A stretch of 64,000 nucleotides of DNA. It comes from Myxococcales bacterium. Its GTDB lineage: Bacteria; Myxococcota_A; Polyangia; Nannocystales; Nannocystaceae. The translations under genes were made by a program, and so were the position numbers. The stretch is from positions 1 through 64,000 of the forward strand of contig JAAZXR010000005.1 of NCBI GenBank assembly GCA_014240065.1, written 5' to 3'. Below the pieces are notes generated by a model. The model did no database searches, had not been told where the DNA came from, and saw nothing but the letters and a program-made list of their open reading frames with translations. Position 1 is the first letter of the stretch. Every line of letters starts with the position of its first letter. Positions 53,754 through 64,000 of this stretch are shown piece after piece.

Positions 53754-54638
53754 GTGAGTGATTACGCCATCGGAAAGGGGTTGGCGGGGCTTGGCCCGGT
53801 GAGGGGACCGCTCGTCCTTGTTCGTAGGGCCTCCTCTTTGCCGCGCGAGGTGGATTTGGCGCTCGCCACCTTGCTCGCAGAGCGCGAGATGACCGGGCTT
53901 CGAGATCGCTTCGTCACCGCGGCCGTGCGCTCTCGCGAAGATTTCGACTGGGTGTCGCGGGCGGTGCGGTGGCTCTCAGATCATGGCCGCCAGCCGATCG
54001 CTCGATTGCGGGTGGCACCCGACGCCACCCTGGTGCGCGCGCTTCGGGATGTCGGCGCGATCGCGGTGGTCGAGGTCGCGAGCACGCAGTCGCCCATTCA
54101 GCGGCTGTTCCTCGGGGAGAACAGCGCGCCCATGGGAGAGCTCCTCTTGTCGGCGCAGCACCTCCGGGCGGCGGGCTTGCCCGTGGTCGCCCGCTTGGGC
54201 CCGCTCCTCCCGGGCGTGCACGGTTCGTGCGGACGGGGATCGCAGGCCTTTCGTTCGTTGCTGAGCCACCTTAAGGTCGCCGACGTCCGTGACGTCGAGA
54301 TCGTGTTCGGCCATCTGGACCAAGAGCGGCTCGTGGCGCTCGAGGCGGCGGTCAACCCGGACCAGATGCTGGAGTTGGCGCGCGCGTTCGGGATCTCCAC
54401 GGGGGAGTTGTTGGCCATGGGCGCGGGAGAGGTGCTCTTGCAAGGGCCGAGGAGCATGGCGCCCATGATCGCGTCGGTATTTCGGATGGAGCTGCACGCC
54501 GCCATTCGCCGAGAGCAGATCGCGCTCCGCATGGCCGGCGAGATCGCGGCTCGTCAAAGCGAGAACTTCGGCAGAGAGTTCGCGCCGGTGCATCGCGGCA
54601 TCCTCAACGATCTCTCCGACGGCGTCGCAATCTCCTAA
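53754..54638 (+). CDS. Radical-SAM-like TIM-barrel protein lacking cluster cysteines
   Basis: 294 residues from a GTG. I see no classical motif, but the segment LRVAPDATLVRALRDVGAIAVVE followed by VASTQSPIQRLF, GELLLSAQHLRAAGLPVVAR and LGPLLPGVHG resembles the last half of a radical SAM barrel of the spore-photoproduct-lyase type: S-x-T..., R..ai..L..aGip v, P-x-x-P-G. The whole protein contains only one Cys, so it cannot hold the [4Fe-4S] cluster. The remaining C-terminal helices (MELHAAIRREQIALRMAGEI) are charged. It is divergent from pcnB. The assignment is inference; function unknown. Confidence 0.55.
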   Translation: MSDYAIGKGLAGLGPVRGPLVLVRRASSLPREVDLALATLLAEREMTGLRDRFVTAAVRSREDFDWVSRAVRWLSDHGRQPIARLRVAPDATLVRALRDVGAIAVVEVASTQSPIQRLFLGENSAPMGELLLSAQHLRAAGLPVVARLGPLLPGVHGSCGRGSQAFRSLLSHLKVADVRDVEIVFGHLDQERLVALEAAVNPDQMLELARAFGISTGELLAMGAGEVLLQGPRSMAPMIASVFRMELHAAIRREQIALRMAGEIAARQSENFGREFAPVHRGILNDLSDGVAIS

Positions 54639-54687
54639 GTCTAGGGTTCGCGGTCGCACGGGGGGTGCAGCGTTCGCGATGCCGCGC

Positions 54688-54813
54688 TCAGGTGGCGCCG
54701 TAGTCTTCGTTCTCGAAATCGACCGTGTCGATGCCGTCGAGACAAGCGCTGCTTCCAAAGGCGATGCAAAGAGCGGTGGCGAGCAGCAGAGCGTAGAACT
54801 TGCGGTGGGTCAT
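54688..54813 (-). CDS. 41-residue lipoprotein
   Basis: The minus-strand frame encodes MTHRKFYALLLATALCIAFG followed by SSACLDGIDTVDFENEDYGAT and tga: a complete lipoprotein signal (basic n-region, hydrophobic core, lipobox G-S-S-A-C) and a mature tail of only about 18 acidic residues. Its ATG overlaps the TGA of the preceding TMTC-like gene (ATGA), so it is translationally coupled to it. Such tiny lipid-anchored peptides are often missed by annotation. It could be an accessory factor of the upstream membrane protein. Confidence 0.65.
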   Translation of the reverse strand: MTHRKFYALLLATALCIAFGSSACLDGIDTVDFENEDYGAT

Positions 54814-56756
54814 GGGAGCCTCGGTGCCGGTTCGGGCGTCGGAGAATGTACCAGGCCCGGCGCACGAAGGCGACTGAGGAGACGAACTCGCGCAATAAGC
54901 GCGGTGCGCTCACTCTCGTCGATTTGGTCGCGCAGCATGTCCCGCCGTTTCAGCAGCGCCTGCGCCCCCGCGAGATCTCCCAGGTCGACGGCGAGCTCGA
55001 CCCGTCGCGCGACGGTGAGCGACCGTTCGGGTCGGCGATGCGAGGCCGCCCGATAGGCCATCCCCGCCTGGTGCGCGAGCCCGAGGCGATGAAGCGCGCG
55101 GCCAGCAGCCTCCAGCACCGTCGGAGAGTAGGGATAGCGTTGAAACAGCGCGCGGCTTTGTTGGACGACGGCCTCGCGAAGCGCGGCGGCGGGGCGATGG
55201 ATGAGGACATCCGGCAACAATTCAAGCTGCGCCGCCTCGATGGCATCGCGCCGGACCGGGGCGCGTTCGAGCGCGTGTTCGAGGTGGTCGTAGGCCTGAG
55301 TCCACGACTTCTCGACCGTGCGCAGCCTGGCGAAGCAGAGGTGAGGATGAGCGTCGTTGGGGTTGAGCGCGAGCGCTCGCTGGCACGCGTCCTCGGTGGC
55401 CGCGAGGAGGTCCGGGTCTGGCACGGGTCGTCGATCGAGGCGCGAGAGCATCATGATTCCGTGCATGGCGTGGGCGCGCGCGGATTCGGGGCTCCGCTCA
55501 GTGGCGACGCGCCAGAGCGTAGAATTGCTGACGTAGGCGCGGCTCGCCGCCACGCCCAACGATCCGTGGAGCACGATGAAGGCGGCGCCCGCGGCGAACA
55601 GCACGGCGTGGTAGCGGCCCGCTCGCGCCAGGCCATGCTCAAACAGGGCGCCGAGCGCGATGCAGATGGGAACCGACGGGAGGTAGGCGTAGCGGTCTGC
55701 CCGCGGGTTGGGGAGCGCGAGCACGTTGCTCGTGGGGAGCCAGAGCGCGAGCCACGCCAGCAGCATCACCGGGACGATGAGGCTGGGGCGTCGCCGGCGA
55801 AGGACGAGGGCGCCAAGAACGGTGAGGATGAAGCCCCCGGACCACGCCAGCATCCAAGGGTCCGCGAAGGCGCGGGGTTCAAGGGTGTACTCCGGGGCGA
55901 GCCCGAAGGGCAGGATCGTCTGCGCGAGCACCTTCGTGGTGATGACGATTCCGCGCGCCCACTGGTCGAGGAGACCGGGGGGAAGCATGGACAGGCGCGG
56001 GTCGTCGGGCGTGTAGGGCAAGAGCTGCCCCGACATCTGCCACCGAACGAACAGACCCGCGGCCACGCCGAGCCCGAGGAGTCCACACGACCGCGCGCGC
56101 GCGCCGAAGCCGGCCGCTGGGCGCCAGCGCGGCCACGTCCACCACAGCCACGCGAACACGGGCAGCGGCGCGGCGCTCAGCTTGGTCGCGGTCGCCGCCG
56201 CGACGCAGGAGACGGCGACGATGGAGGCGCTCGGGCGCGGGGGGCCGCCATCGCGAGGGCTGGCCGTGAGCACGCCCGCGAGGCCGAGGGCCGCCGCGAT
56301 GAGGTCTTCTCGAAACGAGATCACGGTGACCGCCTCCGCGTGGATTCCCAGCAGCCCGAAGGTGGCGAGGGTCGCGTATCGTGTCATCGCGGGCGCGCCT
56401 CGGCGCGCGAGGTTCGCGTCGAGGAGGACGCATACGGAGAGGTGGAGCCCGATGGAGACCATGTGATGCGCGCGCGCGTGCAGCCCAAACAGCCCGTAGG
56501 CCAGCGAATCGAACGCGATGAGCGCGGGTCGAAAGGGGTCTGGGATCCCGAGGCTCGCCGCCCGGCCCTCCCACAGCACGGGCAGATGCGACGGGTATCG
56601 CAGAAAACCATTGCTCAAGATGGTCCAGCCATCATCGAGCACGAAGCCAAATCGCAGCAGCGGCAGGTGGGCGAGCAGGATGAGCAGCAAGATGCCCCCC
56701 CGAATCATGACGGGAGGGGCGGTCGCGGCGTCGCTCGTGGCTCCAGGCTCGTCCAC
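54810..56756 (-). CDS. TMTC-like membrane protein with TPR domain
   Basis: 648 residues. The first ~420 have about ten membrane helices with the GT-C pattern of TMTC/PMT-type O-mannosyltransferases: FGFVLDDGWTILSNGF (a DD near the start of loop 1), FREDLIAAALGLAGV, LPNPRADRYAYLPSVPICIA. The last ~220 are TPR-like repeats (EDACQRALALNPNDAHPHL, YDHLEHALERAPVRRDAIEA, AGRALHRLGLAHQAGMAYRA). In eukaryotes and bacteria this combination transfers a sugar to proteins. It heads a run of four minus-strand envelope genes and overlaps the 41-residue lipoprotein gene by 4 nt. Confidence 0.8.
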   Translation of the reverse strand: MDEPGATSDAATAPPVMIRGGILLLILLAHLPLLRFGFVLDDGWTILSNGFLRYPSHLPVLWEGRAASLGIPDPFRPALIAFDSLAYGLFGLHARAHHMVSIGLHLSVCVLLDANLARRGAPAMTRYATLATFGLLGIHAEAVTVISFREDLIAAALGLAGVLTASPRDGGPPRPSASIVAVSCVAAATATKLSAAPLPVFAWLWWTWPRWRPAAGFGARARSCGLLGLGVAAGLFVRWQMSGQLLPYTPDDPRLSMLPPGLLDQWARGIVITTKVLAQTILPFGLAPEYTLEPRAFADPWMLAWSGGFILTVLGALVLRRRRPSLIVPVMLLAWLALWLPTSNVLALPNPRADRYAYLPSVPICIALGALFEHGLARAGRYHAVLFAAGAAFIVLHGSLGVAASRAYVSNSTLWRVATERSPESARAHAMHGIMMLSRLDRRPVPDPDLLAATEDACQRALALNPNDAHPHLCFARLRTVEKSWTQAYDHLEHALERAPVRRDAIEAAQLELLPDVLIHRPAAALREAVVQQSRALFQRYPYSPTVLEAAGRALHRLGLAHQAGMAYRAASHRRPERSLTVARRVELAVDLGDLAGAQALLKRRDMLRDQIDESERTALIARVRLLSRLRAPGLVHSPTPEPAPRLP

Positions 56757-56759
56757 GCT

Positions 56760-57326
56760 CTACTCGCTCTTTTTTGCGCGGCTCCCCATGGTCGCGCACT
56801 CGTCGCGGCGCTTCTTCGAAGTCATCCGGCCGCAGCGGCTGTAATCCACCGCGGTGATGATGGTCGCGAGGCTCCCGCCGACAAAGAGGACGCTGCCGCC
56901 GCCGATCGCCAAGCGGTTACCAAGCTCGCCGCGGTCGACGAGGTCGTTCCGATCGGCCCTTGAGAGCCCTGACGCGTCGCCCTCCTCGATCTTCTTCTCC
57001 GAGGAGACGCCGACGCCGACGCCGGCGGCGAGGGTGGCGAGACCGACGGTCCCCACGATCACCCCGGTCCAAAACAGCGCGGGGGAGATGCTGCGCTCTC
57101 GCTCGTCCGCTCCCGAGTCGGCAGGGCGAGCTTCACGCTCGATGTCGGCGCTCGCCTGCTCGATCCCGAGCCCAAAGGTGCCGGCCGTGGTGGTGTGAGA
57201 CAGCAGGTGGGCGTGGGGATGGGAGGAACGCTCACCCCACGCGCCGGCGGTACAGCCGGTGCTCATCGCGGCGGCGATGCCTACGGAGAGGAGCGTGCGT
57301 CGCGTCGTCGTCTGCAAAATCATCAT
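56760..57326 (-). CDS. Lipoprotein with two internal membrane helices
   Basis: 188 residues. TTTRRTLLSVGIAAAMSTGC is a lipoprotein signal with lipobox STGC. Two hydrophobic helices in the C-terminal half (LFWTGVIVGTVGLATLAAGV and NRLAIGGGSVLFVGGSLATI) flank a charged loop (EKKIEEGDASGLSRADRNDL), a pattern shared with uncharacterised myxobacterial proteins. It lies 3 nt from the next gene's stop, so it is in an operon with the TMTC-like gene upstream and the Cys-rich gene downstream. An alternative start one codon later is possible. Confidence 0.65.
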   Translation of the reverse strand: MMILQTTTRRTLLSVGIAAAMSTGCTAGAWGERSSHPHAHLLSHTTTAGTFGLGIEQASADIEREARPADSGADERERSISPALFWTGVIVGTVGLATLAAGVGVGVSSEKKIEEGDASGLSRADRNDLVDRGELGNRLAIGGGSVLFVGGSLATIITAVDYSRCGRMTSKKRRDECATMGSRAKKSE

Positions 57327-57332
57327 GGGGCC

Positions 57333-57854
57333 TCAGGGTTGGGATGGGTCGGGCAGGCACACCCCACCCGAGCAGATTTCCTCGCTCGTGCAGGTGGTGG
57401 GATCCGCCTCGTCGCACGCGGTCAGGCAGACGCCGCCCGGGGCGCAGGTTTCTCCGTCGGGGCAGCCGTTCGTGGCGCAATCGACGCCGCACACGCCGCT
57501 TATCACGCCCTCGACGTTGAGCGAGACGCCCAGGGAGATACACTGCTGGGGGCTGGTGCAGTCGCTGTTCTCCACCTCGCAAAGGTGGGCGCAGTATCCG
57601 TTGAAGCAGGCGGCGTAGCCCTCACTTTGGTCGCAGTCGACGGTGAAGGTCGCGGTCGTACACGGCACCTGACACAGACCGGAGGCGCAGACCTCGCCGT
57701 CAGCGCACTCGGCGATGGTGTCGCACAGGTAGCGAGAAGCAGGCGGCGGTGGGATCTCGATGAAGCAGCCCCAGGAGGACGCGCTGCCCACGAGCAGCGA
57801 TGTGACCACCACGCGAAGGGTGGTGAGGGGAGACGTTTGGCGGGGACAAAGCAT
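57333..57854 (-). CDS. Cys-rich exported protein
   Basis: 173 residues starting MLCPRQTSPLTTLRVVVT, with a signal peptide and possible lipobox SSWGC. The mature part has about 20 cysteines in the pattern CDTIAECADGEVCASGLC, CFNGYCAHLCEVENSDC, CPDGETCAPGGVC, the repeated C-x(4-6)-C-x-x-G-x-x-C module of myxobacterial exported proteins. The protein is probably disulphide-stabilised and extracellular; no function is known. Confidence 0.75.
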   Translation of the reverse strand: MLCPRQTSPLTTLRVVVTSLLVGSASSWGCFIEIPPPPASRYLCDTIAECADGEVCASGLCQVPCTTATFTVDCDQSEGYAACFNGYCAHLCEVENSDCTSPQQCISLGVSLNVEGVISGVCGVDCATNGCPDGETCAPGGVCLTACDEADPTTCTSEEICSGGVCLPDPSQP

Positions 57855-57944
57855 GCGCGCTGGCCCGAAGGTATCGCACGACGAGCGGAGCGTGGGAGTC
57901 CGATGGACAAAAAACGAGGGACCGTCGCCGCGGTATTCGCGGTC

Positions 57945-59129
57945 TCACTCCGCGTTCGCGCTCGGAGCCGGTCGAATTGACCCTAGAACGCGCAGCAGCA
58001 TCGGGCGGTAGCGCTCGGTCCACTCGGCCGGGGTCTCCAGCGTCACGACGACTTTTTGGGTCGCGACGGAGACCGCGCACACCTCGAGGTTCACGGGGTT
58101 GCTGCCGCGGGTGAAGGCGTGGGACTCACACGGCTCTTCGAGCGTGGGAGCTGCGGCGGGGCTCGTGCGGGTGGTGAGGATCGAGGCTTCGACGAGCGGG
58201 GCGAGGCGCTCGCGGACCGCCCACGCGCGCGGGGCATCCACCGGGGCGTCGCGATAGCGGGGGACGGTGTCCACAGTGAGCCGGACGAGGTTGGAGTGTC
58301 CGCGGTAGACCACGCGCCCTAGATCGTCGAGCGCTGGCCGGTAGGTGGGGGGGATGTCGACCGCGACCTGTTCGACGACTTGAACGGTCGTCGGTGTGCT
58401 GCGGCCACCGGCGAGGGCCTGGGCGGTGAACAAGGTGAGGACGCCGCAGGCCGCGGCTGCCAAGGTCCACGACCTAGGGTGGGGCGACGGGCGGGTGGGG
58501 TGCTCGTGGCGCCGGTGGCGAAGCGTGCGCGTCGGCAAAAAACCGCCGAGGATGAGCCCGGAGAGCAGCCCCCCGGCGTGGCTGGCGTGGTCGAGCTGCG
58601 GATTCCCGACGCTCAGCGCGAGGATCAAGCCCAAGAACGGAAACAACGCGAGGCCGATGCCATGCTGAAGGCGACCCGAGGTAGTAGCGCCGCGCCGGAG
58701 CGCGTACACACCGAGGGCCGCGATCCACCCGAAGGCCAAGCCGGAGGCGCCCGCGGAGACCTCAGGGGTCCACGCCAAACTGAACACGCTGGACATGGAC
58801 GTCAAGAGCACCGTGGCTGCCATGGTCCGCTGAGCGCCGAATCGCCGCTCGGCCACCACGAGGGCGGGAAACAAAAAGCCCACATTAAAGAGGAGGTGCA
58901 GCCAGCCCGTGTGGGCAAAGATGCAGGTGAACACGCGCCACGCTTCCCCGGCATCCGCGATGAGCGCCGTATCACGGGCTCCGCTGCGCACTAGCGCGAG
59001 CCGCGCGTCGAGCGTGGCGTCGAGATAGCTGGGGAGATGGCCGGTGTCGGCGAGCTGAACGCCGATCTGGGCGAGCACCATTGCGCTGCAAAGCCCGAAC
59101 GCGACCCATGGGAAGCTCTTGCGCACCAT
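57945..59129 (-). CDS. Rhomboid-family intramembrane serine protease
   Basis: 394 residues. WRVFTCIFAHTGWLHLLFNV is the rhomboid HxxxN-type motif; the catalytic Ser is in AGASGLAFGWIAAL (GxSG) and His in DHASHAGGLLSGLILG. Six helices fill about residues 1-215. The C-terminal ~170 residues form a soluble domain after a helix (RSWTLAAAACGVLTLFTAQAL), which is unusual for a basic bacterial rhomboid. It cleaves single-pass membrane proteins within the membrane. It is divergent from the rpsB operon. Confidence 0.9.
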   Translation of the reverse strand: MVRKSFPWVAFGLCSAMVLAQIGVQLADTGHLPSYLDATLDARLALVRSGARDTALIADAGEAWRVFTCIFAHTGWLHLLFNVGFLFPALVVAERRFGAQRTMAATVLLTSMSSVFSLAWTPEVSAGASGLAFGWIAALGVYALRRGATTSGRLQHGIGLALFPFLGLILALSVGNPQLDHASHAGGLLSGLILGGFLPTRTLRHRRHEHPTRPSPHPRSWTLAAAACGVLTLFTAQALAGGRSTPTTVQVVEQVAVDIPPTYRPALDDLGRVVYRGHSNLVRLTVDTVPRYRDAPVDAPRAWAVRERLAPLVEASILTTRTSPAAAPTLEEPCESHAFTRGSNPVNLEVCAVSVATQKVVVTLETPAEWTERYRPMLLRVLGSIRPAPSANAE

Positions 59130-59325
59130 CCTCGTCTTGTATGTACGTTGCGCGTAGTGCGCCGCAAGGGGCGAAGGCGTGGAGAGGCTAGACGGGCGTG
59201 TTTTCGCGTGGTAGCCAGCGCTCCTTCTATATCCCGCATGCCTCGGGAGGGATCACATGGCGTCACCGCTACGCGGTGTTTGTGGCCCGATGAACGAGGC
59301 AGAGGTACCAACGCCAAGGAACAAC

Positions 59326-60270
<945 letters not shown>

Positions 60271-60324
60271 CTTTGAGGGGCGCGGCAGCGCCTCCCACGT
60301 CACCGTACGAGGAAAGAAAAGAAG

Positions 60325-61903
<1,579 letters not shown>

Positions 61904-61994
61904 TTTTGCGCTCGCTTAGATCAATCGAAGCTCGGGGTGGCGCGCCTTCCCAATTCTCGTCTATGCTCCCTCGCAGGAGCCAGGGGAGATACGC

Positions 61995-62552
61995 ATGATT
62001 GATGACGCCCTCGAAATCGCCAAAGATATGATGGACCAGAGCCTGGATCGGTGCAGGCGTGATCTCGCGAAGGTGCGGGCGGGTCGAGCGAACCCGGCCG
62101 TCCTCGACGAGGTTCGAGTGGACAGCTACGGCGCCATGGTGCCGCTCAAGCAGGTCTCCAACGTCTCCGTCGCGGACGCGCGGTTGCTCGTGATTAAGCC
62201 GTGGGATCGCAACCTGATCGCGATGATCGAAAAGTCCGTGAACAACGCGGGCTTGGGCTTGAACTGCAACAATGACGGGGTCGTGGTGAGGGTGCCGATC
62301 CCCCCGCTCACCGAAGAGCGACGAAAGCAGCTGGTCAAGCAGGTCAAGGATCACGGGGAGGACTGCCGGATCGCGGTTCGGCACGGCCGCCGCGAGGCGA
62401 ACGATCTCTTGAAGGGCGCAGAGAAAGACAAAGACATCTCCGAGGACATGCTGAAGCGCGGCCTCGAGAATATTCAGTCCCTCACCGACGACTTCATCAC
62501 GCAAGTGGACGATTTGGTGTCCAACAAAGAGCGCGAAATCCTCGAGAACTGA
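61995..62552 (+). CDS. frr: Ribosome recycling factor
   Basis: 185 residues. It frees ribosomes after termination together with EF-G. DQSLDRCRRDLAKVRAGRAN, SNVSVADARLLVIKPWD, KSVNNAGLGLNCNNDGVVVR, PIPPLTEERRKQLVKQVKDH and AVRHGRREANDLLK are the full family signature. GGGGAG (61982-61987) lies 7 nt before the ATG. It lies 91 nt after pyrH, the classical rpsB-tsf-pyrH-frr order. Confidence 0.97.
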   Translation: MIDDALEIAKDMMDQSLDRCRRDLAKVRAGRANPAVLDEVRVDSYGAMVPLKQVSNVSVADARLLVIKPWDRNLIAMIEKSVNNAGLGLNCNNDGVVVRVPIPPLTEERRKQLVKQVKDHGEDCRIAVRHGRREANDLLKGAEKDKDISEDMLKRGLENIQSLTDDFITQVDDLVSNKEREILEN

Positions 62553-62577
62553 GCCTCTCGAGCAGGGCGAGAGTCGA

Positions 62578-63309
62578 GTGGACGCGAGGCACACGAGGGA
62601 TCGAGAGCGGGTCGATGCGTTTCGAGACGACTTTCGTGCATCCCACGTGCGCCCCGGGTATCGCTGGCGGCGCCACGTCGCCGCGGTCTTGTTGTATTGC
62701 GTCGCCACGATCGGTTTCGCGCTCGCGCAAATTGACTCGTGGTCCGCGTGGTATCTCCTCGCGGCGCTGTGCGCCTACGTGTTCGCAAATCTGACGGAGT
62801 ACGCGGTGCATCGCCTGCTGATGCATCGCGTGCGGTGGCCATTCGAGTTCCTCTATCGGAGGCACAGCGGTGAGCATCATCGGTTTTTTACGCGCGAGTT
62901 TATGGAGGTTGATTCGTTGGGCGACCTCCCGGCGGTGATCTTCCCTGCGAAGGTGAGCTTGTTCTTTGTTTGCGGAGTGGGAGGACCTGCGGCCATTCTC
63001 GTGGGTTGGCGAACAACCTCGGATATCGGCTGGTTGTTCCTCGCGACCGTCGTCGCCTACTACTTGAGCTACGAGCTGCTTCATCTCGGCGCACACCTCC
63101 CCGAGCAGACTCGCTGGGGCGGGGCGCGCGTCGTCCGGTGGGTGCGAGCTCATCACGCGACGCACCACGATCCGAAGCGGATGCGTCACGAAGCGTTCAA
63201 TATTACTGTGCCCTTGTGGGACTCGATCCTCGGCACGGCGGCGACGCCCGAGGAGTCTGGGAAGGGCGACACCCCTGACGAGCGCGGGCCTGTGGACGGC
63301 GAGGGCTGA
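62578..63309 (+). CDS. Fatty-acid hydroxylase / sterol-desaturase-fold protein
   Basis: 243 residues from a GTG. Histidine boxes HRLLMHR, HSGEHHRFF and HHATHHD match the di-iron fatty acid hydroxylase superfamily (PF04116); the spacing suits an integral membrane di-iron enzyme acting on fatty acids, sterols or carotenoids. Two or three hydrophobic pairs surround the boxes. It lies 25 nt after frr and may be read through with it. The substrate is not indicated. Confidence 0.83.
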   Translation: MDARHTRDRERVDAFRDDFRASHVRPGYRWRRHVAAVLLYCVATIGFALAQIDSWSAWYLLAALCAYVFANLTEYAVHRLLMHRVRWPFEFLYRRHSGEHHRFFTREFMEVDSLGDLPAVIFPAKVSLFFVCGVGGPAAILVGWRTTSDIGWLFLATVVAYYLSYELLHLGAHLPEQTRWGGARVVRWVRAHHATHHDPKRMRHEAFNITVPLWDSILGTAATPEESGKGDTPDERGPVDGEG

Positions 63310-63327
63310 CGCGCGGACGGGTCGGCG

Positions 63328-64000
63328 CTACGCGCTCACGCGAAGCGCGGGCGCGTCACCGGGGGCGCCGTCTTGGATACGCTTCTTCGTGAGCTCCAAG
63401 TATGAATCGTCGAGATCGATCCCGACGTACTCCATGCCGTGATGGACCGCGGCCAGCCCCGTCGTTCCGCTCCCGTTGAATGGATCGAGCACGCGCCCTC
63501 CGGGCGGGCATGACGCGGCGATGACCCGCTCCAACAGCCCGAAGGGCTTTTGAGTCGGGTGCTTGCCATGAACTTTTTCGCGCTTGCCGGGGGCGCAAAA
63601 CTGCCACACGTCCTTCATCTGCTTGTGGCCGTTGCGGGCGCGCATCTCGGCGTACTCGAAATGGTGCTTGGTCTTGCGGTCGCGGGCCGCCCACAGCAGC
63701 GTCTCGGTGGAGTGGGTGAGATAGCGGCACGAGAGGTTCGGGGGAGGATTCGGCTTTTGCCACGTGACCTGGTTCAAGATCTTGTAGTCAAGCTGCTGGA
63801 GCGCGAACCCCACGCTGAAGATGACGTGGGACGTGCCCGAAATCCAGATGCTCCCGTTGGGCTTGAGCAGCCGCTTGGCCGCCTCCAGCCACTCGCGATT
63901 GAACTCATGGTTCTCCTCAACCCCGCGGGATTTGTCCCACTTGCCCTTGTTCACGCTGACGCGCGCGCCCGATTTGCAGGTGGTGCCGCCGTTGGACAGG
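63328..64000 (-). CDS. Beta-class DNA methyltransferase (5' truncated)
   Basis: The frame runs to the right window edge, so the start lies outside. The visible C-terminal ~220 residues contain NGGTTCKSGARVSVNKGKWD, which follows the catalytic D-P-P-Y in DpnA-like enzymes (DPPY itself is just outside), SCRYLTHSTETLLWA, HPTQKPFGLLERVIAAS and the SAM motif VLDPFNGSGTTGLAAVHHG near the C-terminus. That motif order (IV before I) defines the beta class of N6-adenine/N4-cytosine methyltransferases. No restriction enzyme gene is visible, so it could be an orphan methylase or part of a system that continues beyond the window. Confidence 0.88.
   Translation of the reverse strand, partial: LSNGGTTCKSGARVSVNKGKWDKSRGVEENHEFNREWLEAAKRLLKPNGSIWISGTSHVIFSVGFALQQLDYKILNQVTWQKPNPPPNLSCRYLTHSTETLLWAARDRKTKHHFEYAEMRARNGHKQMKDVWQFCAPGKREKVHGKHPTQKPFGLLERVIAASCPPGGRVLDPFNGSGTTGLAAVHHGMEYVGIDLDDSYLELTKKRIQDGAPGDAPALRVSA

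Noticed and set aside
63328-64000. Restriction-modification or phage-defence island
   Set aside because: Only the methyltransferase end is visible; no nuclease or other defence gene in the window.

Overview
The window looks like a chromosomal segment of a high-GC predatory-type myxobacterium (Myxococcota), most like the Nannocystaceae (Plesiocystis/Enhygromyxa/Nannocystis). Three exported proteins carry long Gly-Asp repeats encoded by a GGCGAC hexamer. There are many lipoproteins, Cys-rich C-x-x-x-x-C exported modules and a trypsin-like protease with a MYXO-CTERM-like tail. Start and stop codons overlap often and GTG starts are common. The organism call is inference from protein style; no rRNA or tRNA gene was found to anchor it.

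Left part (1-24000): a 5'-truncated secreted protein with two c-type haem motifs split by a frameshift; a remnant of an SBBP beta-propeller gene; cell-envelope lipoproteins; a thioredoxin-fold lipoprotein with a 14-unit repeat; a hybrid sensor kinase and a second membrane sensor kinase; a DUF3556 membrane protein; a pair of paralogous small membrane proteins; an SRPBCC protein facing a monoacylglycerol-lipase-like hydrolase; a small gene behind two identical-type palindromic operators; then an M28 peptidase (carboxypeptidase Q type) followed by thymidine kinase, and ApaH diverging from a TSUP exporter.

Middle part (24000-46400): a thiolase, arginyl-tRNA synthetase, a 40-residue membrane microprotein ahead of an unusual AAA+ ATPase, a translationally coupled metallopeptidase/ATP-grasp pair, a penicillin-acylase-type Ntn hydrolase interrupted by an in-frame amber codon, a 1486-residue subtilase/beta-helix lipoprotein diverging from a trypsin-like protease, two overlapping MFS transporters, a START-domain protein and a DUF819 membrane protein.

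Right part (46400-64000): a molybdopterin oxidoreductase converging on a thioesterase, a VIT/vWA protein with an AgmX/PglI-like C-terminus, a poly(A) polymerase/methyltransferase pair, a cysteine-free radical-SAM-like barrel, a TMTC-type membrane TPR protein overlapping a 41-residue lipoprotein, a rhomboid protease, the conserved translation block rpsB-tsf-pyrH-frr with a clear terminator after tsf, a fatty-acid-hydroxylase-fold protein, and a 5'-truncated beta-class DNA methyltransferase at the right edge.

Most notable: EF-Ts carrying an inserted zinc ribbon; the tandem palindromic operator; the amber-split acylase; the radical-SAM-like protein without its cluster cysteines; and two very short genes (40 and 41 codons) placed with precise coupling to neighbours. 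No CRISPR array, prophage, insertion sequence, integrase or obvious defence island was seen. Every gene-free stretch over 300 bases (7571-8065 and 17689-18208) is described in its regulatory entries.
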